Positions 1-6,938 of a stretch of 14,761 bases of DNA are shown here, piece by piece. Both the position numbers and the translations under genes were made by a program. Location of the stretch: contig DDSN01000057.1 of the NCBI GenBank assembly GCA_002343395.1, positions 76,744 through 91,504 on the forward strand, given 5' to 3'. The DNA is from Hyphomonadaceae bacterium UBA2389 (GTDB lineage: Bacteria; Pseudomonadota; Alphaproteobacteria; Caulobacterales; Aquidulcibacteraceae). Within the stretch, counting starts at the first letter, position 1. Each line of letters starts with the position of its first letter. Under the pieces are notes generated by a model that saw nothing but the letters and a program-made list of their open reading frames with translations, searched no databases and was not told the DNA's origin.

Positions 1-68
1 AGCATGCGCTGCCAGGCGCGCGGCGCTTCCCCCTTGGCCGAAATCTGCGCCTTCGCCGCCCTGGCCAT
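1..68 (-). CDS. HD-superfamily hydrolase, N-terminal fragment (cut by window edge)
   Basis: Only the first 22 codons are in the window, reading leftwards off the edge from an ATG at 68-66. The start reads M-A-R-A-A-K-A-Q-I-S-A-K-G-E-A-P and continues RAWQRML. The RAWQRML stretch resembles the start of a family of alphaproteobacterial HD-domain phosphohydrolases, whose conserved opening is RAWQRMLSGRRLDLLDPSP; this comparison is from memory, and no HD residues are visible. A purine-rich GAGAGGGG lies 2 bases before the ATG and would serve as the ribosome binding site. The gene diverges from the hypothetical gene at 146. The reading frame and Shine-Dalgarno are visible; the family assignment is an inference from about seven residues. 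Confidence 0.5.
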   Translation of the reverse strand, partial: MARAAKAQISAKGEAPRAWQRM

Positions 69-145
69 GGCCCCTCTCGTCTTTGCGCCGCCTCAATGTA
101 ACAATGGCGGTCCATACATAAGCGGGTTCGTGAAAAGGAGTAGCG

Positions 146-520
146 ATGATTGGTTTGACGCGCGTGATTTTGAGGTTGGGCCGCAACCCGGGCGCTGGTT
201 TTCCCGACGGCGACGACAACCATGGTTACGTGATCCAAGCGCCCCTCGATAAGGACCACAAACTCGATGCGGCCTTGTGGCGGGAGAAGAGGGACCAATG
301 CACGGTGCGCCGTTTCCACCCCCATGAGACGGCGGCGGACGGCTGGCTGCGCCATCGCGGCGACAATTGGTACTTCTGGTACGATGAAGCCGACGAAGGG
401 CCGGATGAGCCCTTGTTCAAGCTAGGATCGCATGAGCTGCGCGCCGGGGAGTATGTCACGGTGCGCGAGGGCGACGGCGAAGCGCTCACGTTCCGAATCG
501 CCGAAGCCACTCGAGTCTGA
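146..520 (+). CDS. conserved hypothetical protein, 124 aa
   Basis: A soluble, acidic and aromatic-rich protein with no signal peptide or membrane segment. The start is supported by AAGGAG about 5 bases before the ATG at 146. The most distinctive stretch is near residues 66-80 (W-L-R-H-R-G-D-N-W-Y-F-W-Y-D-E), followed by a short C-terminal beta-rich part (residues 90-120, including AGEYVTVREGDGEALTFRI). I do not recognise a named domain. It is the first of three same-strand genes (a 45-aa membrane protein and a GNAT acetyltransferase follow), with 102 bases to the next start. The function is unknown; nothing in the neighbourhood points to a specific role. Confidence 0.75.
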   Translation: MIGLTRVILRLGRNPGAGFPDGDDNHGYVIQAPLDKDHKLDAALWREKRDQCTVRRFHPHETAADGWLRHRGDNWYFWYDEADEGPDEPLFKLGSHELRAGEYVTVREGDGEALTFRIAEATRV

Positions 521-622
521 AGGCGGCGTCGCCCCTTGAGCGTGCGCGGTGGAAATCCGGGCCAATGACCCCCATATTCAGCTGAGGCCAATGGGCCGGG
601 CGCGGGGACGTTGGAGAGCGAA

Positions 623-760
623 ATGTTCTTCTGGTTTCTGGTTGCGGTCGCGGCTGTCGTCGCGCTGACGCTGATCGGCGCCGCGATGGTGCGGCGCGAC
701 CCGGATACAGCTTGGGAAAAACGTGAGGACCATCCTGTCCTCACGGATGGTCACCACTGA
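623..760 (+). CDS. small single-span membrane protein, 45 aa
   Basis: A short gene with a good ribosome binding site (GGAGAG, 4 bases before the ATG). The product starts MFFWFLVAVAAVVALTLIGA, one hydrophobic helix at residues 1-22. A short hydrophilic tail follows (MVRRDPDTAWEKREDHPVLTDGHH), with two Arg just after the helix, so the N-terminus would face outward and the tail stay in the cytoplasm. The tail is charged and ends in two His. No family is recognised; proteins of this shape are common as uncharacterised membrane anchors. The Shine-Dalgarno, clean hydrophobic pattern and correct gene spacing make it more likely real than chance. Confidence 0.6.
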   Translation: MFFWFLVAVAAVVALTLIGAAMVRRDPDTAWEKREDHPVLTDGHH

Positions 761-817
761 GGTTTGAGCGCTTGCCTTGAGGGCCGTCCGCCGTCTTTAT
801 GGGGGCGGAGGCTCGCT

Positions 818-1294
818 TTGCTCATACGACGCGCCAACGCACGGGACGCCGACGCCATTGCCCGCCACGCCGCGGCCGCCGCCGCCGAGGAGGGCGTTAT
901 TTCGGTGCTCGACGCCGATCGCATTCGCGCCCACGCCTTCAGTCAAAATCCCTTGTTCGAGGCCTGGGTGGCGCAGGACAAGAACAATGCGCCGCTGACC
1001 GGCCACGCGATGTTCACCAAGAGCTACGACGTCCGGCGCGCGTGCCCCAATATCGTTCTCAACGAACTCTACGTCGTGCCGGAGCAGCGGCGAACCGGCT
1101 TGGCGCGCAAGCTGATGTCGGCGGTGGCGCGGCGTGCGCGCGAGATCGGCGCGCGCGAGCTGATGATCACGACCGGCGTCGGCAATGCGGTGGCGCAGCG
1201 CTTTTTCGCGGCGATCGGCGCTCATCCGCAGCAGGCGGCGGTCTTCATGATGTCGGCGGACGGCATCGAGTGGCTGGCCGCCGAAGGATTCTAA
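818..1294 (+). CDS. GNAT-family N-acetyltransferase
   Basis: A 158-residue GCN5-related acetyltransferase that would transfer an acetyl group from acetyl-CoA to an unidentified amine. The acetyl-CoA site is visible at residues 81-103: strand LNELYVVPEQ, then the pyrophosphate-binding loop R91-R-T-G94-L-A96 (the R/Q-x-x-G-x-G/A signature), then helix RKLMSAV. The C-terminal GNAT part follows (A-V-A-Q-R-F-F-A-A-I-G-A near 124-135). The start is placed at TTG 818 because GGAGG lies 6 bases upstream and the product then begins like other family members (MLIRRANARDADAIARH). An in-frame TTG at 764 would add 18 unlikely residues. The substrate cannot be told from sequence. It ends 34 bases before the M2 peptidase start, so co-transcription is possible. 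Confidence 0.85.
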   Translation: MLIRRANARDADAIARHAAAAAAEEGVISVLDADRIRAHAFSQNPLFEAWVAQDKNNAPLTGHAMFTKSYDVRRACPNIVLNELYVVPEQRRTGLARKLMSAVARRAREIGARELMITTGVGNAVAQRFFAAIGAHPQQAAVFMMSADGIEWLAAEGF

Positions 1295-1328
1295 AAATAG
1301 CCAAACCGAACCGGGGGAAGGAAAACAC

Positions 1329-3167
1329 ATGATCGCGAAACCATTGCTCAAGGCGGCGGCGTCTCTCATCGCCATCGCAGCGTTTACCGCCGCGTGCGCG
1401 ACGGCGCCGGCGGACACCGCGTCGCCTGCCGCTGATGCGCCCACCGCCGTCGAGGCGCAGGCTTATGTCGACGCCGCCGAGCGGGAATTGGCGGAACGTT
1501 CGGTGTTCGAAAGCCGTACGGCCTGGGTCTATGAGAACTTCATCAACTTCGACACCGAGTGGCTGCTGCAACGCGCCTCGGCGGAAGGAACGGAAGCGCG
1601 CGTGCGTCTCGCCAGCGGGGCGGGGCGCTTCGCCAACGTCGACTTGCCCGCCGACACCCGCCGCAAGGTCGATCTGCTGCGCCTAAGCCTCGTGCTTCCC
1701 GCGCCGCAACGCGAGGGCGCCGCCGATGAACTCGCAGCGATCACGACCCGGCTGTCCTCCGCCTATTCGACGGGGCGGATCGATTATCAAGGCCGGCAGG
1801 TCACGCTTGACGATCTCGAGACCATGATGGGCACGGAGCGCAACGCGGCGAACCTCGAGGAGATGTGGAGCGATTGGCACGCGACCGCGCGTCCAATGCG
1901 CGACGACTACGCGCGCATGGTTGAAATCGCCAACGAAGGCGCGCGCGACCTTGGTTTCGCCAATGTCGGGCAGATGTGGTTGTCGAACTACGACATGCCT
2001 CCCGCTGAAATGGAAGCCGAGGTCGCGCGGCTCTGGGGGCAGATGCGGCCCTTCTACGAGCAGCTGCACTGCCACGTGCGGGCGCGCCTGAACGCGCACT
2101 ACGGCGATGCGATCCAGCCGCGCACCGGGCCGATCCGCGCCGACATCCTCGGCAATATGTGGGCGCAGGATTGGTCGACACTGATGCCGATGATGCGTCC
2201 GCGCGGCGCCGCCGCGACCTACGACACCACGCGTCTGCTCACCCGCGCCGGCTACGACGCGCGCCGCATGACCGAGACCGCCGAGCGGTTCTACACTTCG
2301 CTGGGATTGCAGGAGCTTCCCGACAGCTTCTGGGAGCGGTCATTGCTCACGCGCCCGCGCGACCGCGACGTGGTCTGCCATGCATCCGCCTGGGACTTGG
2401 ACAATCGCGAGGACATCCGCGTCAAGCAATGCATTCAGATCAACGCCGAGCACTTCGAGACCATTCACCACGAGCTCGGCCACAACTACTATCAGCGCGC
2501 CTACATGAACCAGCCGTACCTCTATCAGAACGGCGCCCATGACGGCTTTCACGAGGCGATCGGCGACTTCATCGCGCTCAATGTGACGCCGGAATATCTG
2601 GCGCAGATCAATCTCTTGCAGCGCAACCGCATTCCGCCCGCCTCGGCGGACGTCAGCCTGTTGATGGAGCGCGCGCTCGGCAAGATCGCATTCCTGCCGT
2701 TCGCGATTTCGCTCGATCAATGGCGCTGGCAAGTGTTCGACGGACGCACCACGCCCGAGGAGTACAACGCGGATTGGTGGGCGATTCGGCTTGGCAATCA
2801 GGGCATTGCGCCGCCGAATGAGCGGCCGAGCGACGCGTTCGATCCGGGCGCCAAGTATCACATCGCCAACAACGTGCCGTACCTGCGCTATTTCCTTTCC
2901 TATGTGCTGCAGTTCCAGTTTTACGAAGCCGCCTGCCGCCAAGCCGGCTGGGAAGGGCCGCTGCATCGCTGCACGGTGTATGGCAATCGCGAAGTGGGCG
3001 AGCGCTTCAACGCCATGATGGAGATGGGCGCATCGCGCCCGTGGCCGGATGCGCTCGAAGCCTTCACCGGCACGCGCCAGATGGATGGCTCGTCCATGGT
3101 GCGCTACTTCCAGCCGTTGATGAGCTACCTGCAGGAGCAGAACCGCACCGAAGAGTGCGGTTGGTGA
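1329..3167 (+). CDS. M2 family (angiotensin-converting-enzyme-like) zinc metallopeptidase, exported
   Basis: A 612-residue peptidyl-dipeptidase-type enzyme expected to cut C-terminal dipeptides from peptides outside the cytoplasm. The gluzincin zinc site is complete: HHELGH with H381, E382 and H385, and the third ligand E409 in FHEAIGDF, the block that is diagnostic of the ACE/M2 family. The length matches single-domain bacterial ACE homologues. The N-terminus has a positively charged start, a hydrophobic segment (residues 7-20) and TAAC with Cys23, then a low-complexity Ala/Pro/Thr linker to about residue 45. This looks like a lipoprotein signal, although Thr at -3 is not the usual Leu. AAGGA lies about 7 bases before the ATG. 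It is followed by a strong intrinsic terminator and forms its own unit or the end of one with the GNAT gene. Confidence 0.95.
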   Translation: MIAKPLLKAAASLIAIAAFTAACATAPADTASPAADAPTAVEAQAYVDAAERELAERSVFESRTAWVYENFINFDTEWLLQRASAEGTEARVRLASGAGRFANVDLPADTRRKVDLLRLSLVLPAPQREGAADELAAITTRLSSAYSTGRIDYQGRQVTLDDLETMMGTERNAANLEEMWSDWHATARPMRDDYARMVEIANEGARDLGFANVGQMWLSNYDMPPAEMEAEVARLWGQMRPFYEQLHCHVRARLNAHYGDAIQPRTGPIRADILGNMWAQDWSTLMPMMRPRGAAATYDTTRLLTRAGYDARRMTETAERFYTSLGLQELPDSFWERSLLTRPRDRDVVCHASAWDLDNREDIRVKQCIQINAEHFETIHHELGHNYYQRAYMNQPYLYQNGAHDGFHEAIGDFIALNVTPEYLAQINLLQRNRIPPASADVSLLMERALGKIAFLPFAISLDQWRWQVFDGRTTPEEYNADWWAIRLGNQGIAPPNERPSDAFDPGAKYHIANNVPYLRYFLSYVLQFQFYEAACRQAGWEGPLHRCTVYGNREVGERFNAMMEMGASRPWPDALEAFTGTRQMDGSSMVRYFQPLMSYLQEQNRTEECGW

Positions 3168-3182
3168 GGCGATAGAAATGAG

Positions 3183-3215
3183 GCGGGCGTTCCTTGTGCG
3201 GAACGCCCGCTTTTT
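3183..3215 (+). terminator. intrinsic (Rho-independent) terminator of the M2 peptidase gene
   Basis: A perfect 11-bp stem (GCGGGCGTTCC at 3183-3193 pairing with GGAACGCCCGC at 3200-3210) with a 6-base loop TTGTGC, followed directly by five T at 3211-3215. It starts 15 bases after the peptidase stop codon. The opposite strand has only a short A/T-poor flank, so it should act mainly on plus-strand transcription. Confidence 0.93.
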
Positions 3216-3334
3216 GAGCCCGATCTGTCTGTCAGGCTAGCGTTCGCCGGCGCCGAGTTGGCGCTGATCGATCTCGGCAGTCTCGTGGTTGGCGCAATTT
3301 ACACCGGTTCAACGCAGAGACTTTGGATGTCAGG

Positions 3335-3772
3335 TCAGAGAACAGCAAGTCCCGCGCGCCGCAGGCGAAAGAGATAAGTCACAAACAACGCGACAAACAC
3401 CGCATCGCCGGCAATCACGACAACCGCGAAATCCGATGTCCAGCCGCTGAAATACATCCACGCCAGATTCATGGCGAACAGCGCCTTGCCGAGCCCGCCC
3501 ATAAGCACGATGCCGACGTGACGCTCCGGATTGCGCGCCACCAAAAGAAAACCAAGCGCGTAAAGAAAAGACGTCGCCCAGGCGCCCCGGTACACCGAGA
3601 CCATAACCGGATCGGAAAGGTCGCGACCGAACTCTTGGGCGAACATGCCCGCTGCGTTGGTAATTCCAGGGATCGAACCGGCAAAGTTCCAAACGGCGGC
3701 GGTCACGAAAAGCGCTTGGATGAGCCGGCGCTCGGACTGAGCGAGAGTCGCAGGCTGTACAAGAGTGTTCAT
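3335..3772 (-). CDS. four-span integral membrane protein of unknown function
   Basis: A 145-residue hydrophobic protein with four predicted membrane helices at about residues 15-37, 60-79, 85-108 and 114-134, and a short basic C-terminus (FRLRRAGLAVL). Polar loops are short; the first carries MFAQEFGRDLSDPV. I do not recognise the family by name. Its ATG (3772-3770) overlaps the TGA of the upstream DUF2147 gene in an ATGA junction, so translation is very likely coupled and the two proteins probably work together in the envelope. Both would be driven by the promoter just before the DUF2147 gene, under probable control of the divergent TetR protein. The surrounding DNA is less GC-rich than the chromosome to either side. 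Confidence 0.85.
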   Translation of the reverse strand: MNTLVQPATLAQSERRLIQALFVTAAVWNFAGSIPGITNAAGMFAQEFGRDLSDPVMVSVYRGAWATSFLYALGFLLVARNPERHVGIVLMGGLGKALFAMNLAWMYFSGWTSDFAVVVIAGDAVFVALFVTYLFRLRRAGLAVL

Positions 3773-4227
3773 GTGCGTATCTCCGTTTGAGTTGGCTGCT
3801 GCCTGATCCAGCGTTCAGAGCGGCACAGAGGGCCAAGGCATCCCGTCACCAGAAGCGTGTCTTCGGACAGAAGGCGAAGGGATGCTGAAAACGTCTGGCC
3901 GGTGTCAGGGTTGTAGACACGCCCTGAGGCCCACTGCGTCGCCTCTGACCGAAGGCCCCAGAGAATGCGGAGCCCGACAAGTGGGCGATTGCGCAAGCGG
4001 CGATCCGGGTTGCGCGCATCCGTCGTCGCGCCCTCCGTTAGTTCCGGGTCGACCCAAACCAGCGCACCGCACGGTGTGCTGCCTTCGCAGGCTGAAATGC
4101 TCACCAGGGCGTGGTGCATTTGTGTGCGCCAGGTGCCGGTGAGTTCCGCAAGTGACGGGTGCGCGTGCGCTTCAGGGGCGATGAGCCCGAGCAACAGAGT
4201 CAGCAGGCCGGCGGTCAACGAACGCAT
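3769..4227 (-). CDS. DUF2147 family exported protein
   Basis: A 152-residue protein with a Sec signal peptide (basic Arg2, hydrophobic core residues 5-17, likely cleavage after AHA at 21-23... HPS). The mature part follows the DUF2147 pattern: LTGTWRT at 29-35, four Cys at 47, 53, 130 and 135, CGALVWVDPEL near 53, NPDRRLRNRPLVGLRIL at 73-89, a WASGRVYNPDTGQTF block at 99-113, and LLVTGCLGPLCRSERWIR near 125-142. Members are small periplasmic beta-rich proteins of uncertain biochemical role. GGTGG lies about 5 bases before the ATG. The gene overlaps the downstream membrane-protein gene by 4 bases and diverges from a TetR gene; a near-consensus promoter and palindrome lie between them. Confidence 0.9.
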   Translation of the reverse strand: MRSLTAGLLTLLLGLIAPEAHAHPSLAELTGTWRTQMHHALVSISACEGSTPCGALVWVDPELTEGATTDARNPDRRLRNRPLVGLRILWGLRSEATQWASGRVYNPDTGQTFSASLRLLSEDTLLVTGCLGPLCRSERWIRQQPTQTEIRT

Positions 4228-4245
4228 GAGTCCACCCTAATTTAA

Positions 4246-4259
4246 TATAGCGCGTTATA
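4246..4259. promoter_or_regulatory. palindrome, candidate TetR-family operator
   Basis: TATAGCGCGTTATA matches its own reverse complement at 12 of 14 positions. It covers the -10 box and start region of the DUF2147 promoter, and lies 36 bases upstream of the TetR gene. TTTAATAT also occurs twice in direct orientation at 4241-4248 and 4261-4268, exactly 20 bases apart (about two helical turns), flanking the palindrome. TetR regulators generally bind such short palindromes in the intergenic region beside their own gene, so repression of both sides is the likely use. Assigning this site to the neighbouring regulator is inference. Confidence 0.6.
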
Positions 4260-4281
4260 GTTTAATATTCTCGCTTGTCAA
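4254..4281 (-). promoter_or_regulatory. predicted sigma-70 promoter for the DUF2147/membrane-protein operon
   Basis: On the minus strand TTGACA (4281-4276, a perfect -35) is followed by a 16-base spacer and TATAAC (4259-4254, five of six matches to the -10). Transcription would begin near 4247, giving a leader of about 20 bases to the ATG at 4227 that contains the Shine-Dalgarno GGTGG. The -10 box coincides with the right half of the palindrome at 4246-4259. This is far closer to consensus than is usual in this GC-rich sequence. Confidence 0.65.
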
Positions 4282-4295
4282 GGCATAGTGTTCCC

Positions 4296-4961
4296 ATGAC
4301 CGATGATGTTCGCGCTCCGCGTGCCCGAGGCCGCCCTGCGCGCTCTCCCGCCCGGATCGAGGAGGTGCGCGGCAGGATCGCCGCGTGCGCATTTCGGCTG
4401 TTCCATGAAGAGGGCTACGCGGCTGTCTCGATGCGACGTCTGGCGGAAGAGGCCGGCTACACCGTCATGACGCTCTACAAATACTACGACCGCAAAATCG
4501 ATGTGCTGCGCGATCTTTGGGGGCGCGTATTCGCCGAATTGTTCGATCAACTGGATGAAATTGCCGCTGCCAACACTGACCCGGCAAAACGATTGCAGGC
4601 GCTAGCGCAAGCCTATGTGACGTTCTGGCTTACGCGGCGTGACCACTATTTTTTGGTCTTCATGTCCAGTGGCATAAGTCAGGCGGAGGTGAGCGTATTC
4701 GTGCGAGATGACCCGCTGATCTTGCGGTTCGGCGTCATTCTGAACGCCTTGGCGGAGGCGCTTGGCGTGGCGCCAACGGACCCGGCCGTCGCTGTCAAGG
4801 CGGATCTTTTGATGGCAGTCCTTCACGGCGTGGCGCACAACCAGATTACCATCGCCGCTTATCCTTGGACGCCGCCGCAGACACTCATCCGCACCGCTGT
4901 TGAGGCGCTGGTGCGCGCAGACAATCCCAACGAACCGTATCACGCCACGGTCGCCGGCTGA
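4296..4961 (+). CDS. TetR/AcrR family transcriptional regulator
   Basis: A 221-residue one-component repressor. The N-terminal DNA-binding domain is clear: helix 1 at about residues 22-39 (VRGRIAACAFRLFHEEGYAA), then the helix-turn-helix at 44-66 (VSMRRLAEEAGYTVMTLYKYY), the usual TetR signature. A basic Arg/Pro-rich arm precedes it (residues 6-20), typical of regulators that grip DNA with an N-terminal extension. The all-helical C-terminal half (residues 75-210) would bind a ligand that I cannot predict. ATG 4296 is chosen over an in-frame TTG at 4275, which falls over the promoter region; no strong Shine-Dalgarno precedes either. It diverges from the DUF2147 operon across 68 bases holding a palindrome, so it probably controls that operon and itself. 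Confidence 0.92.
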   Translation: MTDDVRAPRARGRPARSPARIEEVRGRIAACAFRLFHEEGYAAVSMRRLAEEAGYTVMTLYKYYDRKIDVLRDLWGRVFAELFDQLDEIAAANTDPAKRLQALAQAYVTFWLTRRDHYFLVFMSSGISQAEVSVFVRDDPLILRFGVILNALAEALGVAPTDPAVAVKADLLMAVLHGVAHNQITIAAYPWTPPQTLIRTAVEALVRADNPNEPYHATVAG

Positions 4962-5012
4962 ATGGCCGCGGAAAGCGATGACGGCTCACGCGCGCCCCGT
5001 TGGCGGACGCGT

Positions 5013-6938
5013 CTACCGGTTCGGCGCGGCGCCGCCGGGCGGCTGCAAGGCGTCGAACGGAAACGCCGAGAGCGCATAGCGCGCGCCTGATATGCTCAAG
5101 TGGTTTCCGTTGAAGTAGAGCACGCCAATGCCGGGGCGATAGACCGGGCAGAACGCGCCGTCGCACACGACTTCGGCGGGCTTGAACGGGAGCGCGCCCG
5201 TACGCCGCGCCAAGTCGTCGTAGAACGCGATCCCCGGTCCGTTCTCCTCGATATACGCCGCATACGCCAACCCGGCGCTTTCAAGCGGCTGCCCGCGCGC
5301 GGCCATCAGCCCCAGAACGCGTGGCGCCTCGATCCATGGATTGGGGGCCGGGTATTCAAGCACCACGGTTTTGCCCGCCGCGCGCAGGCGCGTGACGATG
5401 GTTTCGATCTCGCTGAAGAGGCGTGGGCGTTCCGGCGCGGGATAGCGCGCGAAGTTCACCGAGAGAATGATGACGCGCAGCCGATCGTCTCGCAGCACGT
5501 TGTCGAGCGTCTCGTGATTGTGCGCCGCGCAGGTCGGCCGCTCGGGCAGTTGGTAGTCCACGGCCGGCGCGCAGGCCGACGAGGTGATTTCCATGACGGC
5601 TTGTCCGCGCTCGGCCAGGATTTGTCCAAGCGCGACGGCGAGCTCCGCGCCCGCGCTGTCGCCCCAGATGGCGGCGACGGGCTCTGCGCCTTCGGCGCCG
5701 AAGACGCAGTTGCGGCTGTAAGGGATGGGATCGTCTTCGTTGGAATGGCACTCGCGGCGGCGCTGATTGTGATCGCCCACGGCGGCGAAGAGGTTTTGCG
5801 CTTGCGGCGAAAAGCGTTGCGGCGCGCCATGCAGCTTCATGACGCCAAGCGCCACGGCGCTCGTGACCAGCATCGCCGCGCCGCCCCACACAAACACCGC
5901 GCCGCGTTTGGCGCTTGCGCGCAGCACAGGTTGCTCGATGAAGCGCCAGGAGATCGTCGCCGCCGCGAGCGCGATCGCCAGCAGAAGCGCCGTTTGCGGC
6001 GCCGTGAGCTCGCCCATGAAGAAATGACGGCCAAACGACAACGCGGGCCAGTGCCATAGATAAAGCGAGTAGGAGATTCCGCCGAAGAACAGCATGGGCG
6101 GGGCGCTGAGCAAAGCCCCGCCCCAGGAGCGCTCGCCGCCGCCGCCCGCCGCGATCACGAGCGCCGCGCCCATGCACGGCGCCAGCGCCGCCACGCCCGG
6201 AAAAGGGGTTCCGTGCCCGATCAACGCGAACCCGGCGCCCATGAGCGCGAGCCCCAACAGCGAGGCGGCGTGGCGGAGGGCGGGCGCGAGGCGCAACGGG
6301 TAGATCGCCAACAGCGCGCCGATCGATAGCTCAAAGGCGCGGAACGGCGTCAGGTAGAACGCCGCCGTTGCGTGCCGCAGCGACCCATAGACGCTGAGCG
6401 CGAAGGCCAAGACCGTTCCGATCACGATGATCGCGCCGAGCTGCGCGCGCACACGCCGCCAGAGAAACGCAAGCAGCAGCGGGTAGAGGATGTAGAATTG
6501 CTCCTCGACGGCCAGCGACCAGGTGTGCAGCAACGGCTTGTCGGCGGCGGCCCCGTCGAAATAGCCGGAGAGGTCGTGGAACGCGAAGTTCGAGAGGAAG
6601 AAGACCGTCGCCAGCGCCGTGCGCGCGAGTTCCTCGAAATCGCTGGGCGCCATGAGCAGGGCGCCGGCGATGAGCGTGGCCGCGAGCAAGGTGAAGAGCG
6701 CCGGGAACAGGCGCTTGATGCGCCGGTGGTAGAAGCCGGCGATCGACATGCGATCGTCCTTCAATTCGCGCAGCAGGATGCCGGTGATCAGGAAACCGGA
6801 GATCACGAAGAAGATGTCGACGCCGGTGAAGCCGCCGGGCAAGAGCGCGGCGTCGGCGTGGTAGAGCACGACGGAAAGCACGGCGACGGCGCGCAGCCCC
6901 TGGATGTCGCTCCGGAACTTGGCGTCGGCCGCGCTCAC
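5013..6938 (-). CDS. membrane acyltransferase-3 fused to a C-terminal SGNH domain (OafA/YrhL type)
   Basis: A 641-residue enzyme of the kind that O-acylates surface or cell-wall glycans. Residues 8-370 form the acyltransferase-3 membrane domain of about ten helices: opening DIQGLRAVAVLSVVLYH with conserved R16 and H27, FFVISGFLITGIL at 43-55, RRIKRLFPA at 72-80 and LLHTWSLAVEEQFYILYPLLL at 136-156. Residues 390-641 are an extracytoplasmic SGNH hydrolase-like domain with G426-D427-S428, six Cys (397, 411, 456, 470, 592, 597) and NHLSISGA with H613. Two usual features differ: the residues after GDS are Ala-Gly rather than His-Ala, and position -3 to the His is Asn610 rather than Asp. The GTG start sits in a GTGA overlap with the stop of the FabH-like gene upstream, implying coupled translation. 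The substrate is unknown. Confidence 0.93.
   Translation of the reverse strand: MSAADAKFRSDIQGLRAVAVLSVVLYHADAALLPGGFTGVDIFFVISGFLITGILLRELKDDRMSIAGFYHRRIKRLFPALFTLLAATLIAGALLMAPSDFEELARTALATVFFLSNFAFHDLSGYFDGAAADKPLLHTWSLAVEEQFYILYPLLLAFLWRRVRAQLGAIIVIGTVLAFALSVYGSLRHATAAFYLTPFRAFELSIGALLAIYPLRLAPALRHAASLLGLALMGAGFALIGHGTPFPGVAALAPCMGAALVIAAGGGGERSWGGALLSAPPMLFFGGISYSLYLWHWPALSFGRHFFMGELTAPQTALLLAIALAAATISWRFIEQPVLRASAKRGAVFVWGGAAMLVTSAVALGVMKLHGAPQRFSPQAQNLFAAVGDHNQRRRECHSNEDDPIPYSRNCVFGAEGAEPVAAIWGDSAGAELAVALGQILAERGQAVMEITSSACAPAVDYQLPERPTCAAHNHETLDNVLRDDRLRVIILSVNFARYPAPERPRLFSEIETIVTRLRAAGKTVVLEYPAPNPWIEAPRVLGLMAARGQPLESAGLAYAAYIEENGPGIAFYDDLARRTGALPFKPAEVVCDGAFCPVYRPGIGVLYFNGNHLSISGARYALSAFPFDALQPPGGAAPNR

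Noticed and set aside
4..252. Plus-strand open frame of 82 codons at the left edge
   Set aside because: No ribosome binding site, low-complexity product, overlaps both the probable HD-hydrolase start and the better-supported gene at 146.
226..744. Minus-strand open frame opposite the genes at 146 and 623
   Set aside because: Ser/Arg-rich product typical of a shadow in GC-rich DNA; no family likeness.
764..817. N-terminal extension of the GNAT gene from TTG 764
   Set aside because: A GGAGG sits correctly before TTG 818, and the extra 18 residues do not resemble the family start.
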